Source: Ophioderma brevispina
Taxonomy: Eukaryota; Echinodermata; Ophiuroidea; Amphilepidida; Ophiodermatidae
Assembly: GCA_023653785.1 (NCBI GenBank)
Contig: JAMKCH010072273.1
Location: 1-64,000, forward strand
Direction: 5' to 3'
Length of the DNA: 64,000 bases
Under the pieces are notes generated by a model. The model had not been told where the DNA came from, did no database searches, and saw only the letters and a program-made list of their open reading frames with translations. How positions within the stretch are numbered: the stretch's first letter is position 1; each line of letters opens with the position of its first letter. Below, in pieces: positions 31,475 to 41,720 of the stretch. The translations under genes were made by a program, and so were the position numbers.

Positions 31475-33607
31475 GTAAGTTTTTTTTTTTTTGTAAAGGA
31501 AATCGATGAGCTTATAACATTGGAATTCATGTAACATCAAATGCAAGCGCGTGTATAATGCTGTGTTTCTAATTAGATGAGCACGGAGAAAACTTAGTAC
31601 TTACAAAAAGACTTTACATAGCTGTCAAAAATAAATATAGCTGAGCTTGCTAAATTCGACTTAATTGTACTTAATATTAATTTTGATCTGCAGAATTGAT
31701 AGATCTGTGCAGTACATAGTAACGTTTTATGAAGATTTATTAGGAGGAAAACGGATTTGTCCTCAGCAGAGAATGGCTTAAATGGCCCATTGGTCTCGGT
31801 TATTGTTTTGCTACTTTGCATAGTGCCCAGCCGCCGTCCAATCACGTCTCGTTGGCTTGCGGCTTCGTTGACCATTGGGCGTCGGCTTTTCTCCCCGGCT
31901 TTGGCGTTTTCCGCCATCCGTCGTCACATAGCATCATATCTGCGTAGGAGTAGGTCATGGTTTTGGCTACTTGGCAATAAAATTGTTTTCCCACCCTCCT
32001 CTCCCCTTTGTTATAGAGGGTAGGAATGCACCAGTTTTATCTCTCATATTTCTTAGCCAAAAGGCAGCTCATTGCTTTTATTTTGGCATTTATTTTGGTT
32101 CATTCATTAATATGGCAATTTTATATTTACGGATAATGGATGTGAGCGAGCCAGAGGTAGCTGACTTCAGGCTCTGCAGATTATGCTCTATGTATTATTT
32201 ATAGCATTTATCAAATGTTGTGCTGGCAAATAACAAATTAATTAATGGTATTTTCATTTAATTTAGTTCAGGCAATCCTAGAGGTATTTAACTTCAGATT
32301 TTCTTGCACTCAGTCTCAGCCTATTGCATTAATTCAATTATTAATATTGCAATTTATCTTAGATATTGGATGTCTGCGAGCCTTAGAGGTAACTGACTTC
32401 AGGTCCAACAGTTTATGTTAATATTCAAACATTTGTTTTAGGCAGTTCTTGAGGCAGTTGACTTTAGGAGCCCTTTAACTGTTTGATTCACAACTTTAAT
32501 CCAATATTCTAATTGATCCCTAGACTGACGCGTGTAAGCCAGGCTAAATGGTTAATATTATCCAAATACAGTAATGTCAGCCTAATCTTTGCTACAATGG
32601 TTCTCTGGTTATAGTATATAATGATGTATTAATTTTGGCTTTACAGTAATTTAAATTCATTTGGTGAAAAATTTGGCAAGAGGAAACTGTCTTCATGCCG
32701 AGGGCATGCAATCATAAGAATTTTATTATTCTACATATGTGGCTTGTCATTCTAAAATATTGCATATGTGGCTTTACAGACATTGCATGTTGGCTTTACA
32801 GATGGCACAATCTGTGGTATGGGTGTACATGTAATAGGGGAAGCTGTCTCCAAAGTAACCCATGGTGTTGAAATGAACTGTTTTCAAAGCCAGGCCATAT
32901 TGAAAACTATGGTTGTTTGGAGAACCTGTTAGGAATGAATAAAGGACTATGTCCTACGCACGATGTTTTGCAATTGGCAAACCTTTGTCTTGTCCCATTC
33001 TTTGTCCGTGGACAATACCGGGATTTATTACATTTTAGATACCACGTGAGCGTAATGCTATATTTAGTCTGCTGACGTGTTTGAAGCCAAAAGTGCTTGG
33101 AATCAAAATAGAATAGAAACAAAAGAAGAGGAATTGTAAATGAAAATGTAAAATGAAAGAGACAAAAATAGATGACATTGCAATTGCAAATGCAAATGGA
33201 TAGGAAAAAGAGAGCTTGAAACTCATCGAGAGTTAGTCAAATTTAAACAACAGGATAGCTCGGCAGATTCATCGAAACGGCAAAGTTTCGCAAGATTCCA
33301 CAATTTCAGGAACAAGAAGTAGAAAGGTACTTCTAGCACTTTAAGAAATTTGCCGCAACATTGGAATGGCCTAAGGAATCTTGGACCACGTTGCTAAAAA
33401 ATTATACACATTGTAATATTCTTTGATATTACATAACATTCATATCATTTGTGCACAAGACTTATTTGCGTTTAAATGGTATTTCTGAACTTTTCATCGT
33501 GATGCCGTAACAAATGTAACATTCACACAACCCATAAAAACCCACTCTTGGCGGTCTATAACTTTGCTTTATTCATTCATCCATGACATGTACAGCTAGA
33601 ATTACAG
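31475..33607 (+). other. Intron of gene B with degenerate internal repeats
   Basis: The first ~140 bp resemble the introns after TSP1 exons 4 and 5 (TGACATAACATCA-like, CTAATTAGATGAG, ACTTAGTACTTACAAAAAG). At 32150-32475 a motif near TAGAGGTAACTGACTTCAGG recurs at about 32154, 32280, 32388 and 32451, a decayed tandem array. No exon was found. A minus-strand open frame at 31594-31917 is GC-richer than its surroundings but carries no motif I can name. Confidence 0.55.
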
Positions 33608-33766
33608 CTACCTGGGGTGATTGGGGACTGTGGAACAGATGCTCGGTTACATGCGGTAATGGAACCCGACATAGGGTGAGAAATTGTAGTCAGTCTGATT
33701 CAAGTGCAGGTTATTGTGGCGAAGGAGTGGCTGAGGAATCCAAAGGATGTAACAACGCAAAATGTC
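33608..33766 (+). CDS. TSP1 exon 2
   Basis: A 159-nt, phase 1-1 exon between GAATTACAG and ATGTC|GTGAGT. It reads TWGDWGLWNRCSVTCGNG, then TRHRVRNCSQSDSSAGYC, then a GEGVAEESKGC...KC tail. Three tryptophans at three-residue spacing precede the first Cys (WxxWxxWxxC), CSVTCGNG fits the O-fucosylation site, and RHRVRNC gives the arginine layer. All six cysteines are present. It belongs to the same gene as exons 1 and 3-5 by phase and spacing. Its sequence is closer to exon 3 (CSVTCGNGT) than to exons 1, 4 and 5. Confidence 0.93.
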
Positions 33767-35451
33767 GTGAGTTCAGTTGATATGAGGCAATCCCCTTTAT
33801 TTTAGATCGTTTTATTATTGTTGTTAGTTTCGTTACGTTGTTAAATTCTTTAAAATGTACTAACAGGTTATTTTTTTATTTTAAAAGATGTCTTTGCGGT
33901 CTGAATGAAAGAATATCTACTACAATAAGATTGCCTTTATTAGCAGAATTAACTAACAAATGTTGTCTATGGAGGTCACTGTGACGTTGCTCGGCATTGG
34001 TGACGTTGTATGACTTGAGAAGTGAATAGACAAAAACAGGTGTCTGTGGAATGTCTAGGGTATTTCTGGTCATTAAATCCGATTATATATTCTATTTTCA
34101 CGTGGGCCATCAAAATGGCTGCAATTATGTGGAAGATATTATAAACTTTTACTTTGTTATCAATAATATTGTGTCATTTTTCTGACTGAAAGATATTTTA
34201 AACACAAATATATTTATAACATGTCGAAGCATAGATTATAATTAGCCTGGCATTTCGCTTTAAGATTAATCACAAGAGCAGGTTAGACAGGGTTATACTC
34301 TTATAGTCGATTCGCGTGATACGTTCGTCCCCCTGGAGTTTTGGACCTATTCAATTAAGTCGGAGAGGGAAAATGAAAGAATTCAAATGCACGTGCACCA
34401 CAGGATTATGTTGGAGGACACTACGGTCATATAACTCACTCACCTGCCACTAAATACAATTTCTGTCTTGTATGGAAACGCACAATAGTGCATTTCAGGC
34501 CTTAACATTCCTCACAATAACATGATTAACAGAAGTCCCTGCGCCTCAAGAATGGTACGGGGTCACATATCAGATGAATCGAGTATAATATGTTTAGGCT
34601 TGGGAGGTCTAGTAGAGGGAAGGTGTAGGGGTGTGACACCCCCCCCCCCCCATTTGCAGAATTTGTCGGCAAAATCGGTATTAAAGGTACGTGTTCAGAT
34701 CGTCTTTTGGACCCCCCGATTTACCCGGAAGTAGTATCGATTTTGATATCAGATGAAAGGCCATGTTTTTCTTATTGTCGTCCTGAAATTTGAGCCCTCA
34801 AATCCATTTTATATTTTTCCATAAATATTGTTGATGGATAAATAAATGATTGATTGATTTTATTCCGAAGATATAAACAAAAAATGCCGTTTTAATGGTT
34901 AACCATCAATATTAGCACAGTACTAAATAGGGCTTTGCAATTATGCGTTATTGCGTCTACCATCAAAACCGCAAGTTTGTTTCCCACAGACTTGATGAGG
35001 CGCATATGCAAGTGTCAGGCTCTCATATCAAGTAAAGAACACAATAGACTTAAATCGGAACGAGCACTTTTAATGGTTAAGAAGGTGTAGTTTGAATATA
35101 TTAATGTCATTAAAATTTGTTATATTATTGAACACATATGTAACATATAAGTAAATTTACTTATTACAGCGTAGTCTAATATATTGATTTTTGTTATACT
35201 TTTCTATTGTTTTGGGGGGAAATAACTACACAACATGTATGTTATAAAAACAAAGTCAGTTTCTAAGCAAAACAGCATATCTTCTTTGTTTCAAAACGCC
35301 GTTATTTACAGGTCATTGGTTTTCTTTTTTGTTGACACACGTATTTGAATGTTATTTTTTCAAGGTTTCCTTTTAAAAAAAGAACACAACTTTCGCCGCA
35401 CGCACGTATGCTGTGTATATTTCTATAGGTAATCTAATGTCTTTTCAACAG
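33767..35451 (+). other. Intron of gene B
   Basis: Contains a C13 run near 34639-34651. No exon recognised. Confidence 0.55.
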
Positions 35452-35607
35452 CTACATGGGGCAATTGGGGATTATGGCATAGCTGTTCGGTGACATGTGG
35501 AAATGGAACTCAATACAGAATGCGAGAGTGCAGTGACCCCGATCACACTGATGACCTTTGTGAAGGAGCAACGCCTAAAGAATATCGGGAGTGTAACATT
35601 AACTGCC
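35452..35607 (+). CDS. TSP1 exon 3
   Basis: A 156-nt, phase 1-1 exon between TCTTTTCAACAG and CTGCC|GTAAGT. It encodes TWGNWGLWHSCSVTCGNG, then TQYRMRECSDPDHTDDLC, then EGATPKEYRECNINC. It has the full six-Cys TSP1 pattern with a three-Trp ladder, the CSVTCGNG fucosylation motif and YRMREC arginine layer. The last cysteines sit in an ECNINC ending. It is intact in frame. Confidence 0.93.
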
Positions 35608-37507
35608 GTAAGTTATTTTTTTAAATATAAGTTATTATCCATAATAGTATGCTTATAACTCAAGGTTGTCAACGATGCCGATGCATTTTTAGATTTCTTG
35701 AGAGCCTTTCTAGAAGAACCCATATATTATCTTTTTATCATTTGACATATATTTTTAAATATTGAGCCATATCACGGGGAATGAATCCATTATGTTTTTA
35801 CTTATAATAGTCATTAATAGCCGTATAATAGCCATTCAAATCAGTTTGTGGAAATATAGGTTATCACATCATTACTGCTCTTCTATGTCTCTGGTAGGGA
35901 TGGAAATATCAAAAGGTAAAAAAATTGGGCATAACCTCTGTATATTATATTCCAATCAAGGTTAGTGCAAGGTTTTCTACCCATAGATGGAGCACGAAAT
36001 TTGATTGTATTGATTACCTAACATAGCCAAAGCTGCAATTACAGTCAAAGGATTTAATCCTTTACCTTGCCCCGGATACCGCTCTACCACATCCTTTGGC
36101 CGAGTATCACCTTTGACCGTCAGTGTTGCCTGTCATTTAAACTATGGGAAATTATTTTCATTAAGGGAGAAAATATTTTAATAACCAATCGCATCTAAAA
36201 TAGATTATGTGACCTCTGTGACAATGTGACACATGAGTAGCTGGAGGAAAATTGGAATATTTTGGTGAAAATATGACAGATTTTGACCGTGTTTTCGCTG
36301 ATGTATGATTTTTTTTATTTCTTGCAATAAAATTGCCCCACAAAAATCCCTACACTTAGTGAAAAGATACTCAAAAAGATTAGATCAAAAACACACTTCC
36401 AATTGATATTTGTATCCATACCGATGTCAACAGAACAAGATTTCTTTCGTGCAACCCCAAAAAGTTTTATACTACGTGAATCAAAAAAACAAATGTGCAA
36501 GGATCAAAGATGATCTTGACCTTAATGCAATCACTACATCATACATTTGTTGTTGTTTTTATAAAACACATCTAATATACTGTCATGTGTTGAAAAAAAT
36601 GAAAGAAATCGAATGAAAAATACGCTAGATATGGCAGGTTTTGTAAGCACACATCCTTTTTTCTCCATTCCTATTAGATTTACACACATTAAACTTGTGT
36701 TTGTGAGAATGTATAATATCATGATGCCTTTATCAACTTAATGCTACATTTTCCTGATTATTTCAACTACGGATTAATCAATGAATTCATTTATACCAAT
36801 GTGCCAACTGATATGACGAATCCAAACACCAATTCACCTGTTGCAGATCAAGAAAACAAGATCTTCCCTTTGTCTAGGATATTGCAAAGAGTTTAGTCCC
36901 TTATTTTCATAGCTTGTATCTATACCTGGATTACAATGGAATTTGAAAAACCCTTTTCCATTTCATCAGGTTGAATTGGATGAGATTTTGTGTGAAAATT
37001 AATTCATTTTGAAGATCAATAAAAGTGAATGAGATTATGGCTATTCATAGATCAATTAAACAAGATACATGGGTCATTATTACTTTCATAATGCATACCT
37101 ATGGAGGACAAAGGGGTGTGCTTACAAAATTTGTCATATCTGGCTTATTTTTTAATCGATGTCTTTCATTTTTTCAACATTTGGAAGTATATTAGATTTG
37201 TTTTGAAATTAAAAAAAAATCTATGATTCCCTGATTTTATATCAAGGACCAAGGTCAATCTGCAATCCTTGCACAATTTTTTTTGATTCACGTAGTTTAT
37301 TTTTCAAATAGTCAGATTGAGCAGATACTGTTTGAATAGTAGAAGCAAAAATGTGTCTACTTTATACAGGGCTAAGGAGAAATATGAACGTTCTTTGATT
37401 ACAAAATCTGAAATTTTCTGATGGAGTAAGTGCGGGGAACTAGGTTTGCCGAGTGTGTCATACACCTTTAAATCTGTCTTTCATTCAATAATACCTGTGT
37501 TATACAG
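35608..37507 (+). other. Intron of gene B with a dispersed repeat and a foldback element
   Basis: Holds the repeat at 35765-35965 (see 29440-29640) and the inverted-repeat element at about 36470-37320. No exon recognised. Confidence 0.55.
36470..37320. mobile_element. Foldback element with about 200-bp imperfect arms
   Basis: The left arm (about 36475-36695) contains ACTACGTGAATCAAAAAAAC, GTGCAAGGAT, GTTGAAAAAAATGAAAGA and GGTTTTGTAAGCACAC. The same blocks occur in reverse complement at about 37110-37302 (GTGTGCTTACAAAATTTG, TCTTTCATTTTTTCAAC, ATCCTTGCACAATTTTTTTT, ATTCACGTAGT). The arms flank about 400 bp. Outer boundaries are approximate and no target duplication was identified. Confidence 0.7.
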
Positions 37508-37663
37508 CTACATGGGGTAATTGGGGATCATGGGATAGTTGTTCCACAACATGTGGTGAGGGAGTCCAGCACAGGAGGAGAGTGTGCAGCGACCCTGATT
37601 CTACTGGAGGCTCTTGTGACGGAGAAGCGCCCACTGAATCCCAACATTGTAATGCCGAATGCC
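37508..37663 (+). CDS. TSP1 exon 4
   Basis: A 156-nt, phase 1-1 exon between CTGTGTTATACAG and ATGCC|GTAAGT. It encodes TWGNWGSWDSCSTTCGEG, then VQHRRRVCSDPDSTGGSC, then DGEAPTESQHCNAEC. Six Cys, a three-Trp ladder, CSTTCGEG and HRRRVC are all intact. It is nearly identical to exons 1 and 5 from CSTTC to the end. The intron after it shares TGACATAACATCA, ACAAGCCT and CTAATTAGATGAGACGAAAT with that after exon 5, showing that exon and intron were copied together. Confidence 0.93.
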
Positions 37664-37977
37664 GTAAGTTTGTTTATTTAAAAATGCACTTATGAATTTG
37701 AACGGTTTAAAAATACCGGAATTGACATAACATCACAATACAAGCCTTTGTTAAAAATAACACTGTGTTACTAATTAGATGAGACGAAATCACGAGGAAA
37801 TATGGCACTCTGCCTTAATTGACCATTTTTGTTTCCTATAGCCTATACAATATTATATTGTATATTCAAAGCAATAGTATGTTCATACTTTACACGAAGT
37901 TTCGAGAAAACTTAAGTACTTACAAAAAGTTGTTGTATAACATTAAATCTTGCTTTTTTACTATCTATGTTAAACAG
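37664..37977 (+). other. Short intron of gene B
   Basis: A 314-bp intron. Its 5' part matches the introns following TSP1 exons 1 and 5, and its 3' part includes ACTTAAGTACTTACAAAAAG, also seen after exon 1. Confidence 0.7.
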
Positions 37978-38189
37978 CTACCTGGGGCGATTGGAGATCA
38001 TGGATAGTTGGGGTGACTGGGATTCCTGGGATAGTTGGGGTGACTGGGATTCATGGGATAGTTGCTCCACAACATGTGGCGATGGGCTTCGGCACAGGAA
38101 GAGAGTGTGCAACGACCCTGATTCTACTGGAGGCTCTTGTGATGGAGAAGCGCCCACTGAATCCCAACATTGTAACAATGCCGATTGCC
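37978..38189 (+). CDS. TSP1 exon 5 with expanded Trp ladder and an apparent one-base loss
   Basis: The acceptor is TATGTTAAACAG and the donor is TTGCC|GTAAGT. The length is 212 nt, one short of a phase 1-1 exon. It starts TWGDWRSW in the proper frame. The frame is lost at TCATGGATAG (38000-38003), where sister units read TGGGATAG; after it, SWGDWDSWDSWGDWDSWDSC, then STTCGDG, HRKRVCNDPDST, a CDGEAPTESQHC segment and NNADC are in the frame that fits the donor. A 27-bp unit (38002-38028 and 38029-38055) is tandemly repeated, lengthening the Trp ladder from three to nine tryptophans, each three residues apart, before the first Cys. The six TSP1 cysteines are present. The missing G lies in a G run, so a sequencing error is plausible; otherwise the exon is broken. 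Confidence 0.85.
38002..38055 (+). repeat. 27-bp coding tandem repeat (two units) in TSP1 exon 5
   Basis: GGATAGTTGGGGTGACTGGG plus ATTC(C/A)TG occurs twice with one mismatch and starts a third time at 38056. It encodes the nine-residue period DSWGDWDSW. Confidence 0.9.
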
Positions 38190-40432
38190 GTAAGTTTGCT
38201 TATTAAAACTTTGATGACTTATCACTTGAAAGTTGAATAATATGGAAGTGACATAACATCAAAATACAAGCCTGTATAACGCCGTGGTACTAATTAGATG
38301 GGACGAAATTAAGAGAATACACGACACTATGCCTTCGTTTAATCCTCATTCTGCAAATAGTTTGCATGAGAGTTTTTTGAGAAGTGGGCTTTAACATGTC
38401 AGTTTTAATGGACAAAGCAACTATAATGTAAGAACAACTATGGTCGTGTTGAATCATTTTAAGATAATCAAAGAATTGACTATTAACAGGTTGAACAGCA
38501 TTACGTTCTCGACATTCTTTAGGCTTGGGTATAGGGAGCAGAAAAAACAATAGCACATGCCTATAACATGTCCCTGCGTGCAAGACATTGCAGTTCACTA
38601 ATCAAACAGAAACAATCGAGTAATCGACGCCATTTTGGAACCGCCGACAAGCTTAACCAAAACCACACATGGTCCTTTTCCTTTGAAATGACTGCATGGG
38701 TGGGCACAACCAAATCTCTCCATGGACGCCTGTATAGAATAGTCTAGTGGCAAGTCACCGACGCTGGTCACCGATGCAATTCGCGATGTGTAGTACCTTC
38801 GGGTGACTGACCTAAATATACACACACAATCGAATGTGTGTACTTTTACGTGTTCATGCAAACACATGCTTGAAACGCGCCCACAAACACAACGTTTCCG
38901 CGCATATAATTATTACAGCATCAATACTCTCATTGCAATTCCCAGTTTCAAAATTTTTTTTTTTTTTTTTTTTTAAGATTTTTGTTTTTTTGGTTCCACT
39001 GCCGAAAATGCCATGCATATTTCCATTTTCACCTTATTTAAAGTGGATGTCACCTTGCAATGATGACACTGGGGTTCAGGAATGATCTAAGTAATACCGA
39101 CACAGATAGTCCTCTCACTAGTCAATTATATCGCGCATAGTCTACGATTATTTAGGATTACTTTTTCACCCTATTTCCGGGATTGACTCCTGCGTCACCG
39201 TTACAACAGAAAAACAAACATCCAACCACTACAACACCGAACGTCTTATTTAAATTCTGTTTTCAGCTTCCGATAGCCGAGACCATACCGGATTTTCCCA
39301 TTATCATTGCGCATATATTTTGACAAGCTTGAGGTCTAATAAAGTCTCTCGAACGTCATGAGAATTTCCAAAATCTCCCCAAGCTGTATCACAAATATAA
39401 CGTCACCATTCAGTAAATGAGATAATAGCGGCGCTCTTCATTTTTAATTGTCTTGAAAGAAGTGTGTACGTGTGTGCAGGGTGGTAAATAGTTATAGTAG
39501 ATTCAACCCATCGTGTCCCCTCTAGTACTTTTCCGAAGGTATGGGCAATTGAATGAGGGGCATGGGCAGTGTGGTGGAAATTAAATAAAACTCCAGCGAA
39601 ATTTATCAAAACATGTAGTCGATAGCTGAGACAAAATCAATTCCTATGTGTCAAATGAACATTCAATCAACGACACGCGGATTTATAGCTACATAACTCT
39701 CAAACATTCTGACTACTCGTATTTTCTTCAGTGGTACTCAACGTCACATGTGAGTTGAATGTTCCCGACTTTGAGTGCCCGTGTTTTGACACAAAGGAAA
39801 ACCAATAGTCCTTTGCACTTCTATGTAAACGAAATGATGTCAACATGAAAAGGCCAGATTATCTTAGGTTCGTCACGAACAGGTGAAATCGACACATATA
39901 TTTTTCTTTTTCTCCTCTCTCACAACTAATCTCCGCTGTCCAAAAACCTTACCTGGGTCACTTGAATCTATTATAATCAATATCACACATATGAATCAAA
40001 TGCGAATGAGAACTTAGAATAAATCCAGCAGTAGTCCCGCCAAGAAAGCGCTCTAACCATTAGACCAAGCAACTCTCCTTTAAATCTCGTTTGTCGGTAC
40101 CCGAGGGCTCCGACAAATAGGTTTCCGTCAAAGAGATTTAATAAAATTTCAAAACAATAAATAGGATTGTTGATGTTAAGGTAATTGCAAAGCGGTATTA
40201 ATCCTCTCAAAGGGGTGCGGAAAAGTCAGTAAGGTCAACCCTTGTTTAATCACGTATTTTCTATACCATATTTATTTTAATCATAGGCTTTCCATGTATT
40301 AAATTATGAAATCACACATAATGGCTATAACCTGTTTTTAACTAAAATTTATGGGTTTAAACAACAAACAACAAAACCAAAAAATAATTTTTTCTCTAAT
40401 GTTATGCGATATATTTCTATAAATCTTCATAC
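38190..40432 (+). other. Intron of gene B
   Basis: The first ~120 bp match the intron after exon 4. A run of about 25 T is near 38949-38974. A minus-strand tRNA A-box-like segment (TTGGTCTAATGGTTAGAGCG) lies near 40042-40066 without a clear B box. No exon was found. Confidence 0.55.
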
Positions 40433-40537
40433 GCTGTGATTCCAGCCCATGTCAAGAACATGAACGCTGTAAAAATACACTCAGTGGTTTCCTTTGTGCC
40501 TGCTTGCCTGGGTATTTTGGTGAAAAGTGCCAGACAG
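40433..40537 (+). CDS. EGF-like exon with a non-canonical acceptor
   Basis: It encodes CDSSPCQEHERC, then KNTLSGFLCACLPGYFGEKC and QT: six cysteines in the exact EGF spacing (C4C5C8C1C8C) and the G-Y-F-G-x-x-C turn. The donor CAG|GTAAGA at 40537/40538 is strong and leaves phase 1. If the exon starts at 40433 it is 105 nt and phase 1-1, like the TSP1 exons. The bases before it read TTCATAC, however, and no AG occurs for about 60 bp upstream. A C-to-G change at 40432 would make a normal acceptor. So this is either a base error, a disabled exon, or an exon using a start inside it (AG at 40444-40445), which would lose the first Cys. It is a calcium-independent type by sequence. Confidence 0.75.
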
Positions 40538-40599
40538 GTAAGATCAAAATAATAGACAGTAAAATATGAAATTGGAATATTCGTTATTTATCCGATAGC

Positions 40600-41720
40600 C
40601 TTAGTAGTGGGGGACTGTAGTGTACAGATCTTATGTGAGCAAATCTGGATAAATTTTGAATTTTGGTACACAAGTACTTTATGCATTGATAATAAAAAAA
40701 AATGGATGGAAGCACTTGCCACACCCCTTTCATGCCCCCAGCTTGGATTTCAAGGTTACACAGGGGTAAAATTTTTAAAATGTTCCGATTGTGTTGAAAA
40801 GTACACCACGATGTTTGTCTGGTTACAAGGATTCCAAAAAGGTATAGTTTATACTACCTGTCACTTATAGTTTTGGAATTATGGGGTAAAAATGGTAAAA
40901 AAAAGTTAATTTTGGTTTGTACAGGGGTCAAAAATTAAAAGTTGCTCCAATTTTGGTAAAATGTGCTTCAAATTGTTGGTTTAGCTGATAGAATGAAATA
41001 TAGGAATAGTTTTGACCAAACTACGTGTTTGGTTATTAACCAAAATGTCGAATAAAGTCAACAGCTATTGGTAGCTATTGGTAGCTATTGGATTCTATTG
41101 ACCTGTAACCTATTTTTTGGATAACGTGATAACTAAGCAAAACAGATAAGGCAAAGTATTCCTTATCTCAATCCTTTAAGCTAGGGAAACACTTTGCACT
41201 ACAGGGTGAGTCAAAAAAAACTTGACCCGGATTGTGTCCGCCATTTTGAGTTTTTAAATAATATATATATAACGTATGTGATATCATCGGAAAGCCTATT
41301 TCATTATCTTTAATTTGCTGCAAAGATAATTCCAATCGGTTAAGTATAGGCCGAGCTACAGTCTTTTGAATCAAGTAGTCCGGTTTTCACCCTATCCACG
41401 GATTCCCATTTGAATGCACGGCGCCCGACTAAGCAAATGTGATTCCGTGGACAGTGCAGAAACCCGACTGCTGGATTCAAACGACTGTAACTCGGTCTAT
41501 ACCTAACCGATGTGAATGATCTTTGCAGCAAATTAATGATAATGAACTAAGCTTTCAGATGATATCAGATATGTTAGATTTGTGTTACTTAAAAATTCAA
41601 AATGGCGGACACAATCAGGGTCAAGTTTTTTTGACTCACCCTGTACATATCGTCACGAATCTTCCAAACAGGCCAATCGACCAAAAGTCACATTTCGAGA
41701 TATCGGCGATTGAAGTTTTC
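40600..41720 (-). repeat. Older dispersed repeat related to 50225-50660, split by a MITE
   Basis: On the minus strand, segments around 40600-40900 (GGGGGACTGTAGTG, ACACAAGTACTTTATGCATTG, CCAGCTTGGATTTCAAGG, GGTATAGTTTATACTA) match 50385-50650. The segment 41646-41720 (CGTCACGAATCTTCC, AGGCCAATCGACC) matches 50225-50305. The MITE at 41202-41643 lies between the two matching parts. A 10-bp unit TAGCTATTGG is tripled at 41062-41091. Confidence 0.6.
41202..41643. mobile_element. MITE family 3 (TA target site, arms nearly full length)
   Basis: The left end TA|CAGGGTGAGTCAAAAAAA and the right end TTTTTTTGACTCACCCTG|TA are inverted repeats. The inverted match continues through TGACCC(G/T)GATTGTGTCCGCC...TTTTGA and, more weakly, through much of each half (TTGCTGCAAAGAT versus ATCTTTGCAGCAAAT, CCGTGGA versus TCCACGG), so almost the whole 442 bp can fold back. 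The TA duplication fits Tc1/mariner-type transposition. No transposase. Confidence 0.88.

Noticed and set aside
31594..31917. Minus-strand 107-codon open frame (MAENAKAGEKSRRP start)
   Set aside because: GC-richer than its surroundings, but I could not tie it to any family, and it lies within a gene B intron without splice support.
40042..40066. tRNA gene on the minus strand
   Set aside because: Only an A-box-like segment is present; no B box or closing stem follows.
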